DNA of 64,000 bases, from assembly GCA_947495575.1 (NCBI GenBank), contig CANLZL010000003.1, positions 186,001 to 250,000 on the forward strand, given 5' to 3'. The translations under genes and the position numbers were made by a program. Shown here one piece after another: positions 46,875-56,388 of this stretch. The notes beneath the pieces are model-generated. The model saw only the letters and a list, made by a program, of their open reading frames with translations. It was not told the DNA's origin and searched no databases. Origin of the DNA: an uncultured Nioella sp. (GTDB lineage: Bacteria > Pseudomonadota > Alphaproteobacteria > Rhodobacterales > Rhodobacteraceae). Within the stretch, counting starts at the first letter, position 1. Each line of letters opens with the position of its first letter.

Positions 46875-48425
46875 TCAAATCACGATATTGTACTTGGCCC
46901 GGATCGCCTGATCGATGTCCGCGGCCAGCAGGTTCCCTGCTGTCGCCAAAATCTCATTCTTGCGCTGAATGGCCTGGTCCAGCAACAAGGGCCTATCTGA
47001 CTCTTCCCATTCCTTGGGGCTCATCCGGTTGCCTAGCGTCGGATAAACAAAATCGGATTGCATCAACGCCAGCGTCTTATCAGTACCAAGGTAGTGACCG
47101 GGCCCGCCAAGACAGACCTCGGCCAACTGATCCAGCGCAAGGGTCTCATCGGTTACCTCGATCCCGCGAACGCAGCGCAGGGCCTGACCGATCAGATCAT
47201 CGCCAAGGATCAGCGACTCGTGACAAAATCCGAGCAGAGAGGCGTGCATCCCTGCCGCCTCATAGACCATGTTAAGGCCAGACAGCCCTGCCATGACGTT
47301 TGAGCACATCTGCTCCCACCCGGCCTGCATATCCGGCAGCTTGGCGTCAGAGGCGCCTGCGGCCGCGCCACCCGGAAGGTTGTAGAACCGGTGCATCTGG
47401 GCACAGCCAGCTGTCAGCAGCGCCTGTTCGCCAGACCCGACCGACATGGCGCCTGTGCGCAGGTCAAGGCCGAAGGGCCAGGTGCCCATCACCGCCGGAT
47501 GTCCCGGCGCGATGGCGTTGACATAGACAAGCCCCGCTAGGCATTCGGCTACAGCCTGCGTAATGGCCCCGGCGATGGTGGAGGGGGCCGTTGCCCCGGC
47601 CATGCCTGCCGACAAAAGCAGCACCGGCATTCCACCGCGAATACAGGCCTCCATCGCTTCACAGCTTTCAGTGGCAAATTTCATCGGCGGCACAACGAAG
47701 CAATTGGTGTTCGAGATGAAGGGCCGTTCGCGATACGCCGCCTCTCCACCTGCAATCTGATAGATCAGCTCAAGACAGGGGGCGACATGAGACGGGTCCG
47801 AGAAGGACGTACCGATATGTTTCTTGGTACCGGCGACCGAGGCGTAGATGGTATTGAGGTCCATCTCGAGGTTGTCGACGATATCGCGGCACACCATAGG
47901 CCTTTGAAAAAAATGTACATTTTCAAGGGACTGCGTGATGCGCGCGGCATCATAGAGGTCCTGGGTCGTCGACTCTCGATAGCTGTTCGTTTCTGCATCG
48001 ACCATATTCACTGCGGCACCGGCCGTGCCGAAATGCACGTTTGGGCCAGACAGATTCAGGTCATACCGGGCATCGCGCCCATGCAGGGTGATGTCTCGTG
48101 CGGCGATGGCCAGCGTATCCTCGACCAGCGAACGGGGGTACCGCAGGCGGCCATCCTCGCCCAGAACCGCGCCCGCCTGAACCATGATATCGATGCCCGA
48201 TTGCGGCGCATCGGCTAGCCCGATGGTTTCAAGCGCCTGCAGCGCCGCTTCGTGGATTTGCAAAACCTGCGCATTCGTCAGCGGTTTGTATTGTCCGCCC
48301 GGAAGGCCCGGGCGAACAGGTCGTAGATCATCAGCCAGGGGCGCAGCCCTTTGTGCTGTGCGGGCGGCGCGTCCGCCAGAGCGGCGCGATTTGGGTTTGG
48401 CTGTCAGATCTACGTTTGGGTTCAT
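46875..48425 (-). CDS. MttB-family trimethylamine/betaine methyltransferase (no pyrrolysine)
   Basis: This 516-residue protein matches the MttB superfamily of corrinoid-dependent methyltransferases that demethylate quaternary or tertiary amines (PNVHFGTAGAAVNMVD, ITQSLENVHFFQRPMV, TKKHIGTSF, ECLAGLVYVNAIAPGHPAVMGTWP). There is no in-frame amber codon, so it is a non-pyrrolysine member; DSY3156 of Desulfitobacterium in this group acts on glycine betaine. The N-terminus is Arg-rich. It is the last gene of the three-gene unit, coupled by 4 bases to the upstream flavoprotein. The corrinoid partner protein and activating methyltransferase are not nearby. Substrate is inferred, not shown. Confidence 0.85.
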   Translation of the reverse strand: MNPNVDLTAKPKSRRSGGRAARTAQRAAPLADDLRPVRPGLPGGQYKPLTNAQVLQIHEAALQALETIGLADAPQSGIDIMVQAGAVLGEDGRLRYPRSLVEDTLAIAARDITLHGRDARYDLNLSGPNVHFGTAGAAVNMVDAETNSYRESTTQDLYDAARITQSLENVHFFQRPMVCRDIVDNLEMDLNTIYASVAGTKKHIGTSFSDPSHVAPCLELIYQIAGGEAAYRERPFISNTNCFVVPPMKFATESCEAMEACIRGGMPVLLLSAGMAGATAPSTIAGAITQAVAECLAGLVYVNAIAPGHPAVMGTWPFGLDLRTGAMSVGSGEQALLTAGCAQMHRFYNLPGGAAAGASDAKLPDMQAGWEQMCSNVMAGLSGLNMVYEAAGMHASLLGFCHESLILGDDLIGQALRCVRGIEVTDETLALDQLAEVCLGGPGHYLGTDKTLALMQSDFVYPTLGNRMSPKEWEESDRPLLLDQAIQRKNEILATAGNLLAADIDQAIRAKYNIVI

Positions 48426-50869
48426 GCTTTTACACGCTCTGATTTGGGGTCGTACATAGGTTTGGAAGAGACTTCCGCTTTGACACGGGTGCCCATCACG
48501 TCGATCTCGTAAGAAGACGCCAGAACATCGGCGAGCTTTTCACCGGCACAGGGCACATAACCGAGGCCCATCGCGCCGCCCAATGCGTGGCCGTAGGAGC
48601 CAGAGGTCAGGTAGCCCACCAGTTCACCATCCCTCAGGATCGGCTCGTTGTGATAAAGCAGCGGCTCGGGATCGGTCAGCTTGAACTGCAACATACGGCT
48701 TTGCGGCCCGGTTTCCTTGCGGCGCAAAAAGGCATCGCGACCGATGAAATCTTCTTTGTCGCCTTTTACCGCGAACCCGATGCCCGCATCGACAACGTGA
48801 TCCTCGCAGGTGATGTCATGGCCGAAGTGGCGATAGCCCTTTTCGATCCGGCAGGTATCCATCATGTGCATACCGCAGAGTTTCAGACCCATATCCTGAC
48901 CCGCTTCGTAAAGCGTTTCGAAAACGTGGCCCGCCATGTCAGAGGACACATAGACCTCCCAACCCAGCTCACCCACGTAGGTCACGCGGTGAACACGGGC
49001 CAGACCCATGCCGATCTCGATCTCCTGCGCGGTGCCGAACGGGTTCACATCATTGGTGAAATCATTGGGCGAAACGGCCTCAAGCAACGCACGCGAGCGT
49101 GGACCCATGACGGCCAAGGTGCCCTCGGCCGCGGTGATATCGGTGATCGAGACGTTGAAATCGCCCTTGTTCCGCTCCATCCAGACCTGATCGTTGTAGC
49201 GAGACGCGGCAGGCGTCACGACAAGATAGGTGTTGGTCGACAGGCGCGTAATGGTGACGTCCGCCTCAATCCCGGCGTTCTTGTTCAGGAACTGGGAATA
49301 GACGATGCGACCATGCTCAACGTCATATTGACCACCGGCAAGATAGTTGAGGTATTTCGTGGCATCCGGGCCTTCCACACGCAGCTTGCCAAAGGACGAC
49401 ATGTCATACATGCCCACGTTCTGACGGATCGCCATATGCTCTTCGCGGACATTGTCGAAGAAATTCTGACGCTTCCAGCTGTATTGATATTCCGCTTCCT
49501 GATTTTCACGGGCGAACCAGTTGGCCCGTTCCCACCCGGAAAACTCACCAAAGACCGCACCGCGTTCTTGCAAATGGTAGTGGAAAGGCGACCGGCGAAT
49601 ACCGCGCGCGGTTTCCTTTTGCTTGAATGGGAAGTGATCCTTGTAAAGCAGGCCAAGCGTCTCTTTTGAGCGCTCATAGAGGTACTTCTTGTTGCCCTGA
49701 AACGGCTGCATCCGGTTGATATCGACATCGCCCAGATCAAAGGGCTTTTCGCCCGTATCCATCCATTCGGCCAGCGCCATACCGGCCCCACCGGCGGATT
49801 GAATCCCGATCGAGTTGAAGCCAGCCGCAACCCAGAAATTATTCAACTCAGGTGCAAGGCCAAGGTGATAGGCATCATCTGGCGTAAAGCTCTCAGGCCC
49901 GTTGAAGAAGGTATGAATCCCGGCCTCAGCCAACAGAGGCACACGTTCCACTGCCATTTCAAGGATCGGTTCGAAATGGTCAAAATCTTCAGGCAGTTGG
50001 TCAAATTCGAAGTCGACAGGAATGCCGTCATTGGCCCATGGCTTGGCCACAGGTTCAAACGCGCCAAGCAGAATTTTCCCTGCGTCTTCTTTGTAGTACG
50101 CATATTCATCCGGCACCCGCAGAACCGGAAGCTGGGTCATGCCCTCGATATTTTCGGTGACGATGTAGAAGTGTTCGCAAGCTTGCAGCGGAACGCTGAC
50201 GCCCGCCTTTTTGCCAACCTCATGGCCCCACATGCCGCCGCAGTTCACAACCATATCGCATTCAATATGACCGCTTTCCTTGCCGTCATCGGATTCCCAA
50301 TCAACGCCGGTGACAAAGCGGCCTTCTTTTGAGAACGCGGTCACTTTGATGCGCTCTTTGATCAAGGCACCGTTCTGGCGGGCGCCTTTGGCCAGCGCCA
50401 GCGCGATGTTGGCCGGGTCGCCCTGCCCGTCCTTGGGCAGGTAAACCGCGCCTTTAACGCCTTCAAGGTTAATATGCGGGTACAGTTCTTGCACACGCTC
50501 GTTCGAAATCTCTTCGACTTCGACCCCGAAAGACCGGGCCATAGCGGCCTGACGGTAGATTTCTTCGCGACGTTCATCGGTCAGGGCAACGGTGATCGAG
50601 CCACAGCGTTTAAAGCCGGTGGCAACGCCGGTCTCTGCTTCAAGCTCGCCGTAAAGCTCCTGCGAATACTTGGCCAGTTTGGTCATGTTCTTGGTGGCGC
50701 GCAACTGAGCGATAAGCCCTGCCGCGTGCCAGGTTGTGCCACTGGTCAGCTGTTTGCGTTCCAGAAGGACGATGTCCTTCCAGCCCTTTTTGGCGAGGTG
50801 ATAGGCGACGGAACACCCGATGACACCACCGCCAACAATGACGACGCGCGCTTTGGTAGGAAGGCTCAT
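48422..50869 (-). CDS. Dimethylglycine/sarcosine dehydrogenase-like flavoprotein (copy 1)
   Basis: This 815-residue enzyme has the layout of mitochondrial-type dimethylglycine/sarcosine dehydrogenases: N-terminal FAD domain (GGGVIG at 13-18, TTWHAAG around residue 48 where His48 is the expected covalent FAD site), then, from about residue 420, a GcvT-like folate-binding half (VEGPDATKYLNYLAGGQYDVEHGRI..., MGPRSRALLEA, GWEVYV and the C-terminal GYLTSGSYGHALGGAMGLGYV). It oxidatively removes N-methyl groups, giving formaldehyde or methylene-tetrahydrofolate. It overlaps the mttB-type gene and lies 22 bases after the second copy. Precise substrate is uncertain. Confidence 0.88.
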   Translation of the reverse strand: MSLPTKARVVIVGGGVIGCSVAYHLAKKGWKDIVLLERKQLTSGTTWHAAGLIAQLRATKNMTKLAKYSQELYGELEAETGVATGFKRCGSITVALTDERREEIYRQAAMARSFGVEVEEISNERVQELYPHINLEGVKGAVYLPKDGQGDPANIALALAKGARQNGALIKERIKVTAFSKEGRFVTGVDWESDDGKESGHIECDMVVNCGGMWGHEVGKKAGVSVPLQACEHFYIVTENIEGMTQLPVLRVPDEYAYYKEDAGKILLGAFEPVAKPWANDGIPVDFEFDQLPEDFDHFEPILEMAVERVPLLAEAGIHTFFNGPESFTPDDAYHLGLAPELNNFWVAAGFNSIGIQSAGGAGMALAEWMDTGEKPFDLGDVDINRMQPFQGNKKYLYERSKETLGLLYKDHFPFKQKETARGIRRSPFHYHLQERGAVFGEFSGWERANWFARENQEAEYQYSWKRQNFFDNVREEHMAIRQNVGMYDMSSFGKLRVEGPDATKYLNYLAGGQYDVEHGRIVYSQFLNKNAGIEADVTITRLSTNTYLVVTPAASRYNDQVWMERNKGDFNVSITDITAAEGTLAVMGPRSRALLEAVSPNDFTNDVNPFGTAQEIEIGMGLARVHRVTYVGELGWEVYVSSDMAGHVFETLYEAGQDMGLKLCGMHMMDTCRIEKGYRHFGHDITCEDHVVDAGIGFAVKGDKEDFIGRDAFLRRKETGPQSRMLQFKLTDPEPLLYHNEPILRDGELVGYLTSGSYGHALGGAMGLGYVPCAGEKLADVLASSYEIDVMGTRVKAEVSSKPMYDPKSERVKA

Positions 50870-50891
50870 TTTTCTAATGTCCTATGCTAAA

Positions 50892-53348
50892 TCAGGCCCG
50901 CAGGCGCTCGTTTTCAGGATCCCAGAGGGGTTGATCAGGTTGGACAACCGCCTTGCAGCGTTCGCCAAAGATCTCGACTTCAAGCTCAGTACCGGGTTTG
51001 GTCAGGTCGGTCCGCACCACGCCAAGGGCAATGGATTTGTTCACGCGGTATCCGAAATTGCCCGAAGTGGTTTCGCCAACAACTTCGCCGTCCTTCCAGA
51101 CGGTCGACATGTAAGGCGCATCGGCAAAGGGCGCGTCGACGACCAGCGTGACAAAACCTTTCTTCGATCCGACTTGCTCTTCGGCCTGCAACGCGGCCTT
51201 GCCCGGGAAGTCCTGAGCTTTGTTCAAGCGTACAAAACGGCCCAAACCACCCTCGAACATCGAATAATCGGTACTCAGGTCACCTTTCCAGGTGCGGTAG
51301 CCCTTTTCGATGCGCATCGAATCGAGCGCGAACATGCCAAACGGGGTCGCGCCCGCATCACGGATCGCAGTGTAGACCTCGGCGGCGTTCTCGGTTTTTA
51401 CGTGAACCTCCCAACCCAGTTCGCCCACAAAGGAAACGCGGGCCATGATGGCTTCATGCCCGGCAACCGTCGCGGTTTGCAGGCTCAGCCAGCCTGCGGT
51501 CAGATCGGCGTCATCAGACAAACCAGCAAAAAGGTCGCGCGATTTTGGACCCGTGACCAGCATGGTGGTGTAGTCGCGTGAGACGTCAGTCAGTTCCAGC
51601 CCTTCGGGCAGGTTGCGCCACAGCAGTTCGAAATCGTGCCATTGCGCGACGGCCGCCGTCATCAGGGTGAAGTCATCCTCGCCAAAACGAATGCACGACA
51701 TCTCCGTCACGATCCTGCCGCGCGTATCCGCGAAATAGACCAGGTTCATCCGGCCTACTTTTGGCAACGCCCCGGCAACCTGCGTCCGCAGCCATTCCGC
51801 AGCACCCTCGCCCTTCAAAGTGAACCGAGAGAAGCCGCACATGTCGATGACGCCCACGCCATCGCGAACGGCCTCAACCTCTTCCTTGACGCGATGCGTC
51901 CAGGAGCCTTCGCGCGCCCAGGTCTCGGTGCCTTCCTCTGACGTATCGTCCCCGTCTTTGGCGAACCAGTTGGCCCGTTCCCAGCCATTATAGGCGCCCA
52001 TCTGGCCGCCATCGGCGACAAGGCGATCATGGTTTGGCGACAGTTTCTTGTTTCGCGCGGCGGGCCATTCGTGATGCGGGAAATGCATCGCGTATTCGTG
52101 GCCGTAAGTTTCCAGCGCTTTCTTGAGGCTGAAATCAGCATCGGCGTGGTCGGTGTAACGGCGGCTGTCGACCGCCCACATATCCCACTCGGTTTCACCA
52201 TGCATGATCCATTCGGACATGCATTTGCCGGCGCCGCCGCCCTGGGCGATACCAAAGGTGTAGGAATGCGCCTCGAACGCGTTTTTCACTCCGGGCATCG
52301 GGCCCATCATCGGCAGGCCATCAGGGGCGTAGGGGATCGGGCCGTTGATCACGCGGCCAACACCTTGGGTGCCCAGCAGCGGCACACGCTCCATCGCGTC
52401 TTCGATATACCATTCCAGACGATCCAGATCGTCGGGATACAACTGAAAGCTGAAATCGTCGGGCATTGGATCGTCTGACGTGATCCAATGTGCCTTACAA
52501 TTGAGCTCATACGGGCCCAGGTTCAGGCCGTAATTATCCTGACGCAGGTAGTACGATGTATCCACGTCGCGGATCATCGGCAGGTGACCGCCGCCATTGG
52601 CGATGGTCCATTCCTTCACTTCGGGGATTTCCTCGGTCAGGAAATACTGGTGCGACATCACAGTCAGCGGCACATCGCGGCCACCGAACGGTTTGAACCA
52701 TTCACCCACCCGTGCTGCATAGTAGCCCGCGCAGTTCACAACATACTGACACTTGATGTCGCCCTTTTCGGTGTGGACGGTCCAATCGCCGTTTTCGCCT
52801 TCGCGGCTGACGCCGGTTGCCGGGCAGAAGCGCTGAATGCTCGCACCCAGATCGCGCGCACCTTTCGCCATCGCCTGGGTCAGCTGAGCCGGGTCGATAT
52901 CACCATCCAGCGGATCCCAGAGCGCACCCTCAAGGTCATGGGTTTCCATGAACGGGTAATAGTCCTGGATCTGGTTTGGCTCCAGCATGTCCATCTGCAG
53001 GCCCTGGTAACGGCCCATCGAGGCCACGCGCTCAAACTCCTGCATCCGTTTTTTGGTATGCGCCAGTCGGATCGCACCGGTCACGTGATAGTTGATCGGG
53101 TAATCGACATCATCGGCCAGCGTCCGGTACATCTCTAGCGAGTAGCGCTGCATGTTCATAACAGCCCATGAGCCCGCAAAGTTCGGCGTGTTGCCCGCCG
53201 CGTGCCAAGTGGAACCGGCCGTCAGTTCGTTCTTTTCAATCAGAACGCAATCTGTCCATCCGGCTTTTGCCAAATGATACAGGGTCGACACGCCAACAAC
53301 GCCGCCACCGATAATAACAACCCGCGCTGTCGTGGGAAACTCAGCCAT
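50892..53348 (-). CDS. Dimethylglycine/sarcosine dehydrogenase-like flavoprotein (copy 2)
   Basis: This 818-residue protein is a paralogue of the downstream neighbour: the same FAD domain (IIGGGVVG at 11-18, STWHAAG with His49 as the probable covalent FAD site) and the same GcvT-type C-terminal half (ending GVVRTDLTKPGTELEVEIFGERCKAVV, PLWDPENERLRA). The two share the WHAAG motif and end signature, but the middle differs, so they probably act on successive substrates such as dimethylglycine and sarcosine. It is the first gene of the minus-strand operon, read from a promoter in the gap to the LysR gene. Confidence 0.88.
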   Translation of the reverse strand: MAEFPTTARVVIIGGGVVGVSTLYHLAKAGWTDCVLIEKNELTAGSTWHAAGNTPNFAGSWAVMNMQRYSLEMYRTLADDVDYPINYHVTGAIRLAHTKKRMQEFERVASMGRYQGLQMDMLEPNQIQDYYPFMETHDLEGALWDPLDGDIDPAQLTQAMAKGARDLGASIQRFCPATGVSREGENGDWTVHTEKGDIKCQYVVNCAGYYAARVGEWFKPFGGRDVPLTVMSHQYFLTEEIPEVKEWTIANGGGHLPMIRDVDTSYYLRQDNYGLNLGPYELNCKAHWITSDDPMPDDFSFQLYPDDLDRLEWYIEDAMERVPLLGTQGVGRVINGPIPYAPDGLPMMGPMPGVKNAFEAHSYTFGIAQGGGAGKCMSEWIMHGETEWDMWAVDSRRYTDHADADFSLKKALETYGHEYAMHFPHHEWPAARNKKLSPNHDRLVADGGQMGAYNGWERANWFAKDGDDTSEEGTETWAREGSWTHRVKEEVEAVRDGVGVIDMCGFSRFTLKGEGAAEWLRTQVAGALPKVGRMNLVYFADTRGRIVTEMSCIRFGEDDFTLMTAAVAQWHDFELLWRNLPEGLELTDVSRDYTTMLVTGPKSRDLFAGLSDDADLTAGWLSLQTATVAGHEAIMARVSFVGELGWEVHVKTENAAEVYTAIRDAGATPFGMFALDSMRIEKGYRTWKGDLSTDYSMFEGGLGRFVRLNKAQDFPGKAALQAEEQVGSKKGFVTLVVDAPFADAPYMSTVWKDGEVVGETTSGNFGYRVNKSIALGVVRTDLTKPGTELEVEIFGERCKAVVQPDQPLWDPENERLRA

Positions 53349-53426
53349 TATAACCTCCGAGAAATGATAGCCCAGAATATCACGGGTTCTGCTGAGTCTA
53401 TCAATCTCCTTTGATTGACGTTATTG

Positions 53427-53441
53427 ATCGGCATATCCGAT
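53427..53441. promoter_or_regulatory. Perfect LysR-type operator (T-N11-A dyad)
   Basis: ATCGG-CATAT-CCGAT is a perfect inverted repeat, 15 bp, with T-N11-A spacing, which is the established LysR-regulator binding motif. It lies 37 bp before the LysR start and 79 bp before the start of the divergent flavoprotein operon. A weaker dyad, ATCAA-N6-TTGAT, is at 53400-53415. Both fit a divergent promoter controlled by this LysR protein. Confidence 0.65.
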
Positions 53442-53477
53442 TAGCAAACCACCCTTGCCACAAAGGACAAAGCGCCC

Positions 53478-54335
53478 GTGCAGATGGAATTGATCGAAAC
53501 CTTCCTCGATTTGTGCGAAACCCAGAGCTTCAATCAGACGGCGGAACGGCTTCAGGTGACCCAATCCACCGTCTCTGGCCGCGTAAAAGCGCTTGAGCGT
53601 GTGCTGGATCGACGGCTGTTTATCAGGAACCGGTCAGGCACATCCCTGACGCTGGAGGGTTTGCGTTTTGAACCGCATGCCCGCGCGCTGCGGGTGAACT
53701 GGTCTGAGGCGCTACGCGCAACGCGCGATACGGGCCCCACCGCAACCACGCTAAGGGTCGGATTGCAGCGCGACCTGACCAGCACGCGCATCGTGGATTG
53801 GGTGGAAGAGTTTCGCCAGACTTTGCCCGATACATCGCTTTATGTTGAGGCCAATTTCTCGATCCAGATGTGCAATGACCTGATGCGCGGCATTCTGGAT
53901 GTCGCCATGATTTACACTCCGGTCCCACATCCTGACCTGTTCTTTGAGTCCGTGGCCGAAGTGCGGTTCCGGATGGTGTCCAGCCATACGGATAAACTGA
54001 AAGACGTGCCAAGAGAGACCTATGTCAAAGCGGGCAACTCTCCCGCGATTGAACGCCTGCATAAATCGCTTTTGCCAACCTTTGGCACCGCGCCAATCTC
54101 ATGCGGGCAGGACAGTCTGATTGCCGGGCTTCTAACGGCGCAGGGGGGGTCGGGCTACGTGTTAGAGGCAACCGCCGATGAACTGATCGCCAACGGCGAA
54201 TTCAGGCTTGTAAAAGACGCACCAGTGCTGCCGCAGCCGGTCTATTCTGCCATTCATCTTCGCAATCGGCACAGGTCATCGCATCGAAAGCTGGTGCAGC
54301 TGCTAACCCGATATTTTCCCGGTCATTCCCGCTAG
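53478..54335 (+). CDS. LysR-family transcriptional regulator
   Basis: This 285-residue regulator is divergent from the methylated-amine operon and probably controls it. The N-terminal winged-helix domain is at about 1-60 (LIETFLDLCETQSFNQTAERLQVTQSTVSGRVKALE). The inducer-binding domain extends from about 90 to 280. A GTG start is used because AAAGGAC is 10 bases away; an ATG two codons later is also possible. The 3' end overlaps the convergent AbrB-family gene by 4 bases. The ligand is not known; a methylated amine is an inference. Confidence 0.9.
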   Translation: MQMELIETFLDLCETQSFNQTAERLQVTQSTVSGRVKALERVLDRRLFIRNRSGTSLTLEGLRFEPHARALRVNWSEALRATRDTGPTATTLRVGLQRDLTSTRIVDWVEEFRQTLPDTSLYVEANFSIQMCNDLMRGILDVAMIYTPVPHPDLFFESVAEVRFRMVSSHTDKLKDVPRETYVKAGNSPAIERLHKSLLPTFGTAPISCGQDSLIAGLLTAQGGSGYVLEATADELIANGEFRLVKDAPVLPQPVYSAIHLRNRHRSSHRKLVQLLTRYFPGHSR

Positions 54336-55372
54336 TATCTGCGGATGAGACGCATCACCAAAGGCGCAGTAAAAAGGACGATCACGATCCGCACCACATG
54401 GGTGAGAGAGACATAGGCAATGTCGCCCCCCATCGCGAAAGCCAAAAGGCTCATCTCGGTCAGACCGCCCGGCGCGTATGCCAGAAAGGCCTGGCTGATA
54501 TCGGTTTCCGTCAGCGTTGCAACCAATGCAGCAAATCCCACACCGGTGGCCAACATCCCCAACGTCGCAAAGATGCCAAGGTAAAGATCATGACCGATCT
54601 CTTTCGGTTTCGACCCTATGAAACGGCACCCGATAATCGTGCCCATAACGATTTGCGCAAGGATGACCAAAACGCTTGGCGGCGGCACATCAACATAGTG
54701 GAAGAAATGCGCGAGGCCCGACAACAGCATTGGCCCCAGCAGGCCCGCTGCGGGCAAGCGAATGAGTTTTCCCAGATAGGCCCCGGCCGCGGCGCATATC
54801 GCAAGGATCACGTAGTCCAAGATCGTCAGCCCCAGGAACCCCACCCAGGGGCGCCCGTTTTGCCCGGATGTTGAGACGCCCAAAACAAAGCCAAAGAAAA
54901 TTGCAACGAAAGTAACGACCAGCAAAACACGGCTGGCATGGGCAAGGGCAATCCGGCGGCTGTCGGCTCCGGCCTCTTCCCCCATAATGATCATTTCATT
55001 AAGCCCGCCCGGCATCGAGCTGAAATAGGCCGTTTGCGGATCGTATTTGCCGATATATCGGTAAAATAAATAAGATGACCCGGCCGCAACCAGCAGAAAC
55101 GGCGGCAAGACCAGAAAGCTGACCATCCAATCGCCAAGCGCGGCCACAACTTCTGGTGTGATTCCCGAGCCAAGCATCACTCCTATGATGGGAATAACGA
55201 TCGGGCGCAGACGGTTCGGCGGCGCGATCGGTGCATTCAGCACCGCGGCGATCGTGTTGGCGATCATTGGCCCCAGCATCCAGGGCAACGGCAAACCGAT
55301 GTAGTTGGCCAAAAGCCCCGCAACAGCGCCAAGAGACAGGGACAGGCCCCACCCCATTGCTGGATGCGCCAT
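54332..55372 (-). CDS. AbrB-family membrane protein
   Basis: This 346-residue protein has about ten hydrophobic segments in two internal repeats of five, the typical build of the AbrB/DUF family (once misnamed ammonia monooxygenase; unrelated to the Bacillus DNA-binding AbrB). Motifs: GLPLPWMLGPMIANT and 'LPAAGLLGPMLLSG' in the second repeat, and GGLTEMSLLAF, GGLNEMIIMGEEAG. A GTG start at 55378 overlapping trhO is also possible; ATG with GGAGA 9 bases upstream is chosen. It lies after trhO in the same direction. Function unknown; maybe a transporter. Confidence 0.8.
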   Translation of the reverse strand: MAHPAMGWGLSLSLGAVAGLLANYIGLPLPWMLGPMIANTIAAVLNAPIAPPNRLRPIVIPIIGVMLGSGITPEVVAALGDWMVSFLVLPPFLLVAAGSSYLFYRYIGKYDPQTAYFSSMPGGLNEMIIMGEEAGADSRRIALAHASRVLLVVTFVAIFFGFVLGVSTSGQNGRPWVGFLGLTILDYVILAICAAAGAYLGKLIRLPAAGLLGPMLLSGLAHFFHYVDVPPPSVLVILAQIVMGTIIGCRFIGSKPKEIGHDLYLGIFATLGMLATGVGFAALVATLTETDISQAFLAYAPGGLTEMSLLAFAMGGDIAYVSLTHVVRIVIVLFTAPLVMRLIRRY

Positions 55373-55374
55373 GT

Positions 55375-56283
55375 TCACGCGTCTCCGAACATGTGGCGTT
55401 CGCCGCGCGCTGCCGACAACGCGATCTGCTTTTGCCGCTCGCGGAACCGTTCACGATCTGCGTCCGTGTGTTCAGAAGCGCAATTGTGACATTGCACGCC
55501 GTCCTCATATTCCGGGCGCAATTTGTCTTCCGGCACGATGGGCCGGCGACAGGCCCGGCACAGAAGGTGCGGGCCCTCTTTCAGGCCATGGCCAACCGAA
55601 ACACGCTCATCAAAAACAAAGCATTCGCCGTTCCACAGGCTTTTCTCTTCGGGCATTTCCTCAAGGTATTTCAGGATCCCACCTTTCAGGTGGAAGACAT
55701 CCTCAACCCCTTGATCCAAAAGGAAGTTCGTAGACTTCTCGCAGCGAATACCACCGGTGCAGAACATCGCAACACGCTTGTTGTGAAAGCGCTCCTTATT
55801 GGCTTCCCACCATGCGGGGAAATCGCGGAACGTGGCGGTTTCAGGGTCAATCGCACCTTCGAATGTCCCGATGGCCACTTCATAATCATTGCGCGTGTCA
55901 ATGACGGCCACATCGGGTTGCTGAATCAACTCGTTCCAGCCCTCGGGATCGACGTAATGGCCAACTTTGGCCTTGGGGTCGACGCCGGGTACACCCATCG
56001 TCACGATCTCTTTTTTCAGCTTCACCTTCATTCGGGCAAAGGGCGGGTGATCAGACTGGCTTTCTTTCCATTCCAGATCAGCGCAACCCGGCAGCGCCCT
56101 GATATGGGCCAGCACCGCGTCAATCCCAGCGCGCGGGCCAGCAATTGTGCCATTGACGCCTTCACCCGCCAATAGCAGCGACCCTTTGATTTCATTGTCC
56201 GCGCACAAGGCCACAAGCGGCTCGCGCAAAGCCGCGGAATCGTCGAAACGGGTGAAATGGTAGAGAGCAGCGATCGTATACAT
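55375..56283 (-). CDS. trhO: tRNA uridine(34) hydroxylase TrhO (YceA)
   Basis: TrhO (302 residues) hydroxylates uridine at wobble position 34 of tRNAs, the first step towards 5-methoxy or carboxymethoxyuridine. It has the rhodanese-like domain with the active-site loop [12 protein letters not shown] (about 182-193), the N-terminal [10 protein letters not shown] segment, and a C-terminal zinc-ribbon-like region with CRACRRP and CHNC (CxxC pairs, about 250-285). Length and motifs match YceA. The AbrB-family gene follows directly. pncA is divergent. Confidence 0.95.
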   Translation of the reverse strand: MYTIAALYHFTRFDDSAALREPLVALCADNEIKGSLLLAGEGVNGTIAGPRAGIDAVLAHIRALPGCADLEWKESQSDHPPFARMKVKLKKEIVTMGVPGVDPKAKVGHYVDPEGWNELIQQPDVAVIDTRNDYEVAIGTFEGAIDPETATFRDFPAWWEANKERFHNKRVAMFCTGGIRCEKSTNFLLDQGVEDVFHLKGGILKYLEEMPEEKSLWNGECFVFDERVSVGHGLKEGPHLLCRACRRPIVPEDKLRPEYEDGVQCHNCASEHTDADRERFRERQKQIALSAARGERHMFGDA

Positions 56284-56388
56284 GGGGGTTCAATTACGCC
56301 TAAGCGCCGCCGACGACAAGCCCACCAAGATTGACCCGCGCCGCCGGGCCGCATACCCATTGATCAGCGGTATTTGCAGGAGGCACAG

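Noticed and set aside
48587-49669. 360-codon plus-strand open frame
   Set aside because: Antisense within the flavoprotein copy 1; composition rich in His and Arg as expected of a shadow frame.
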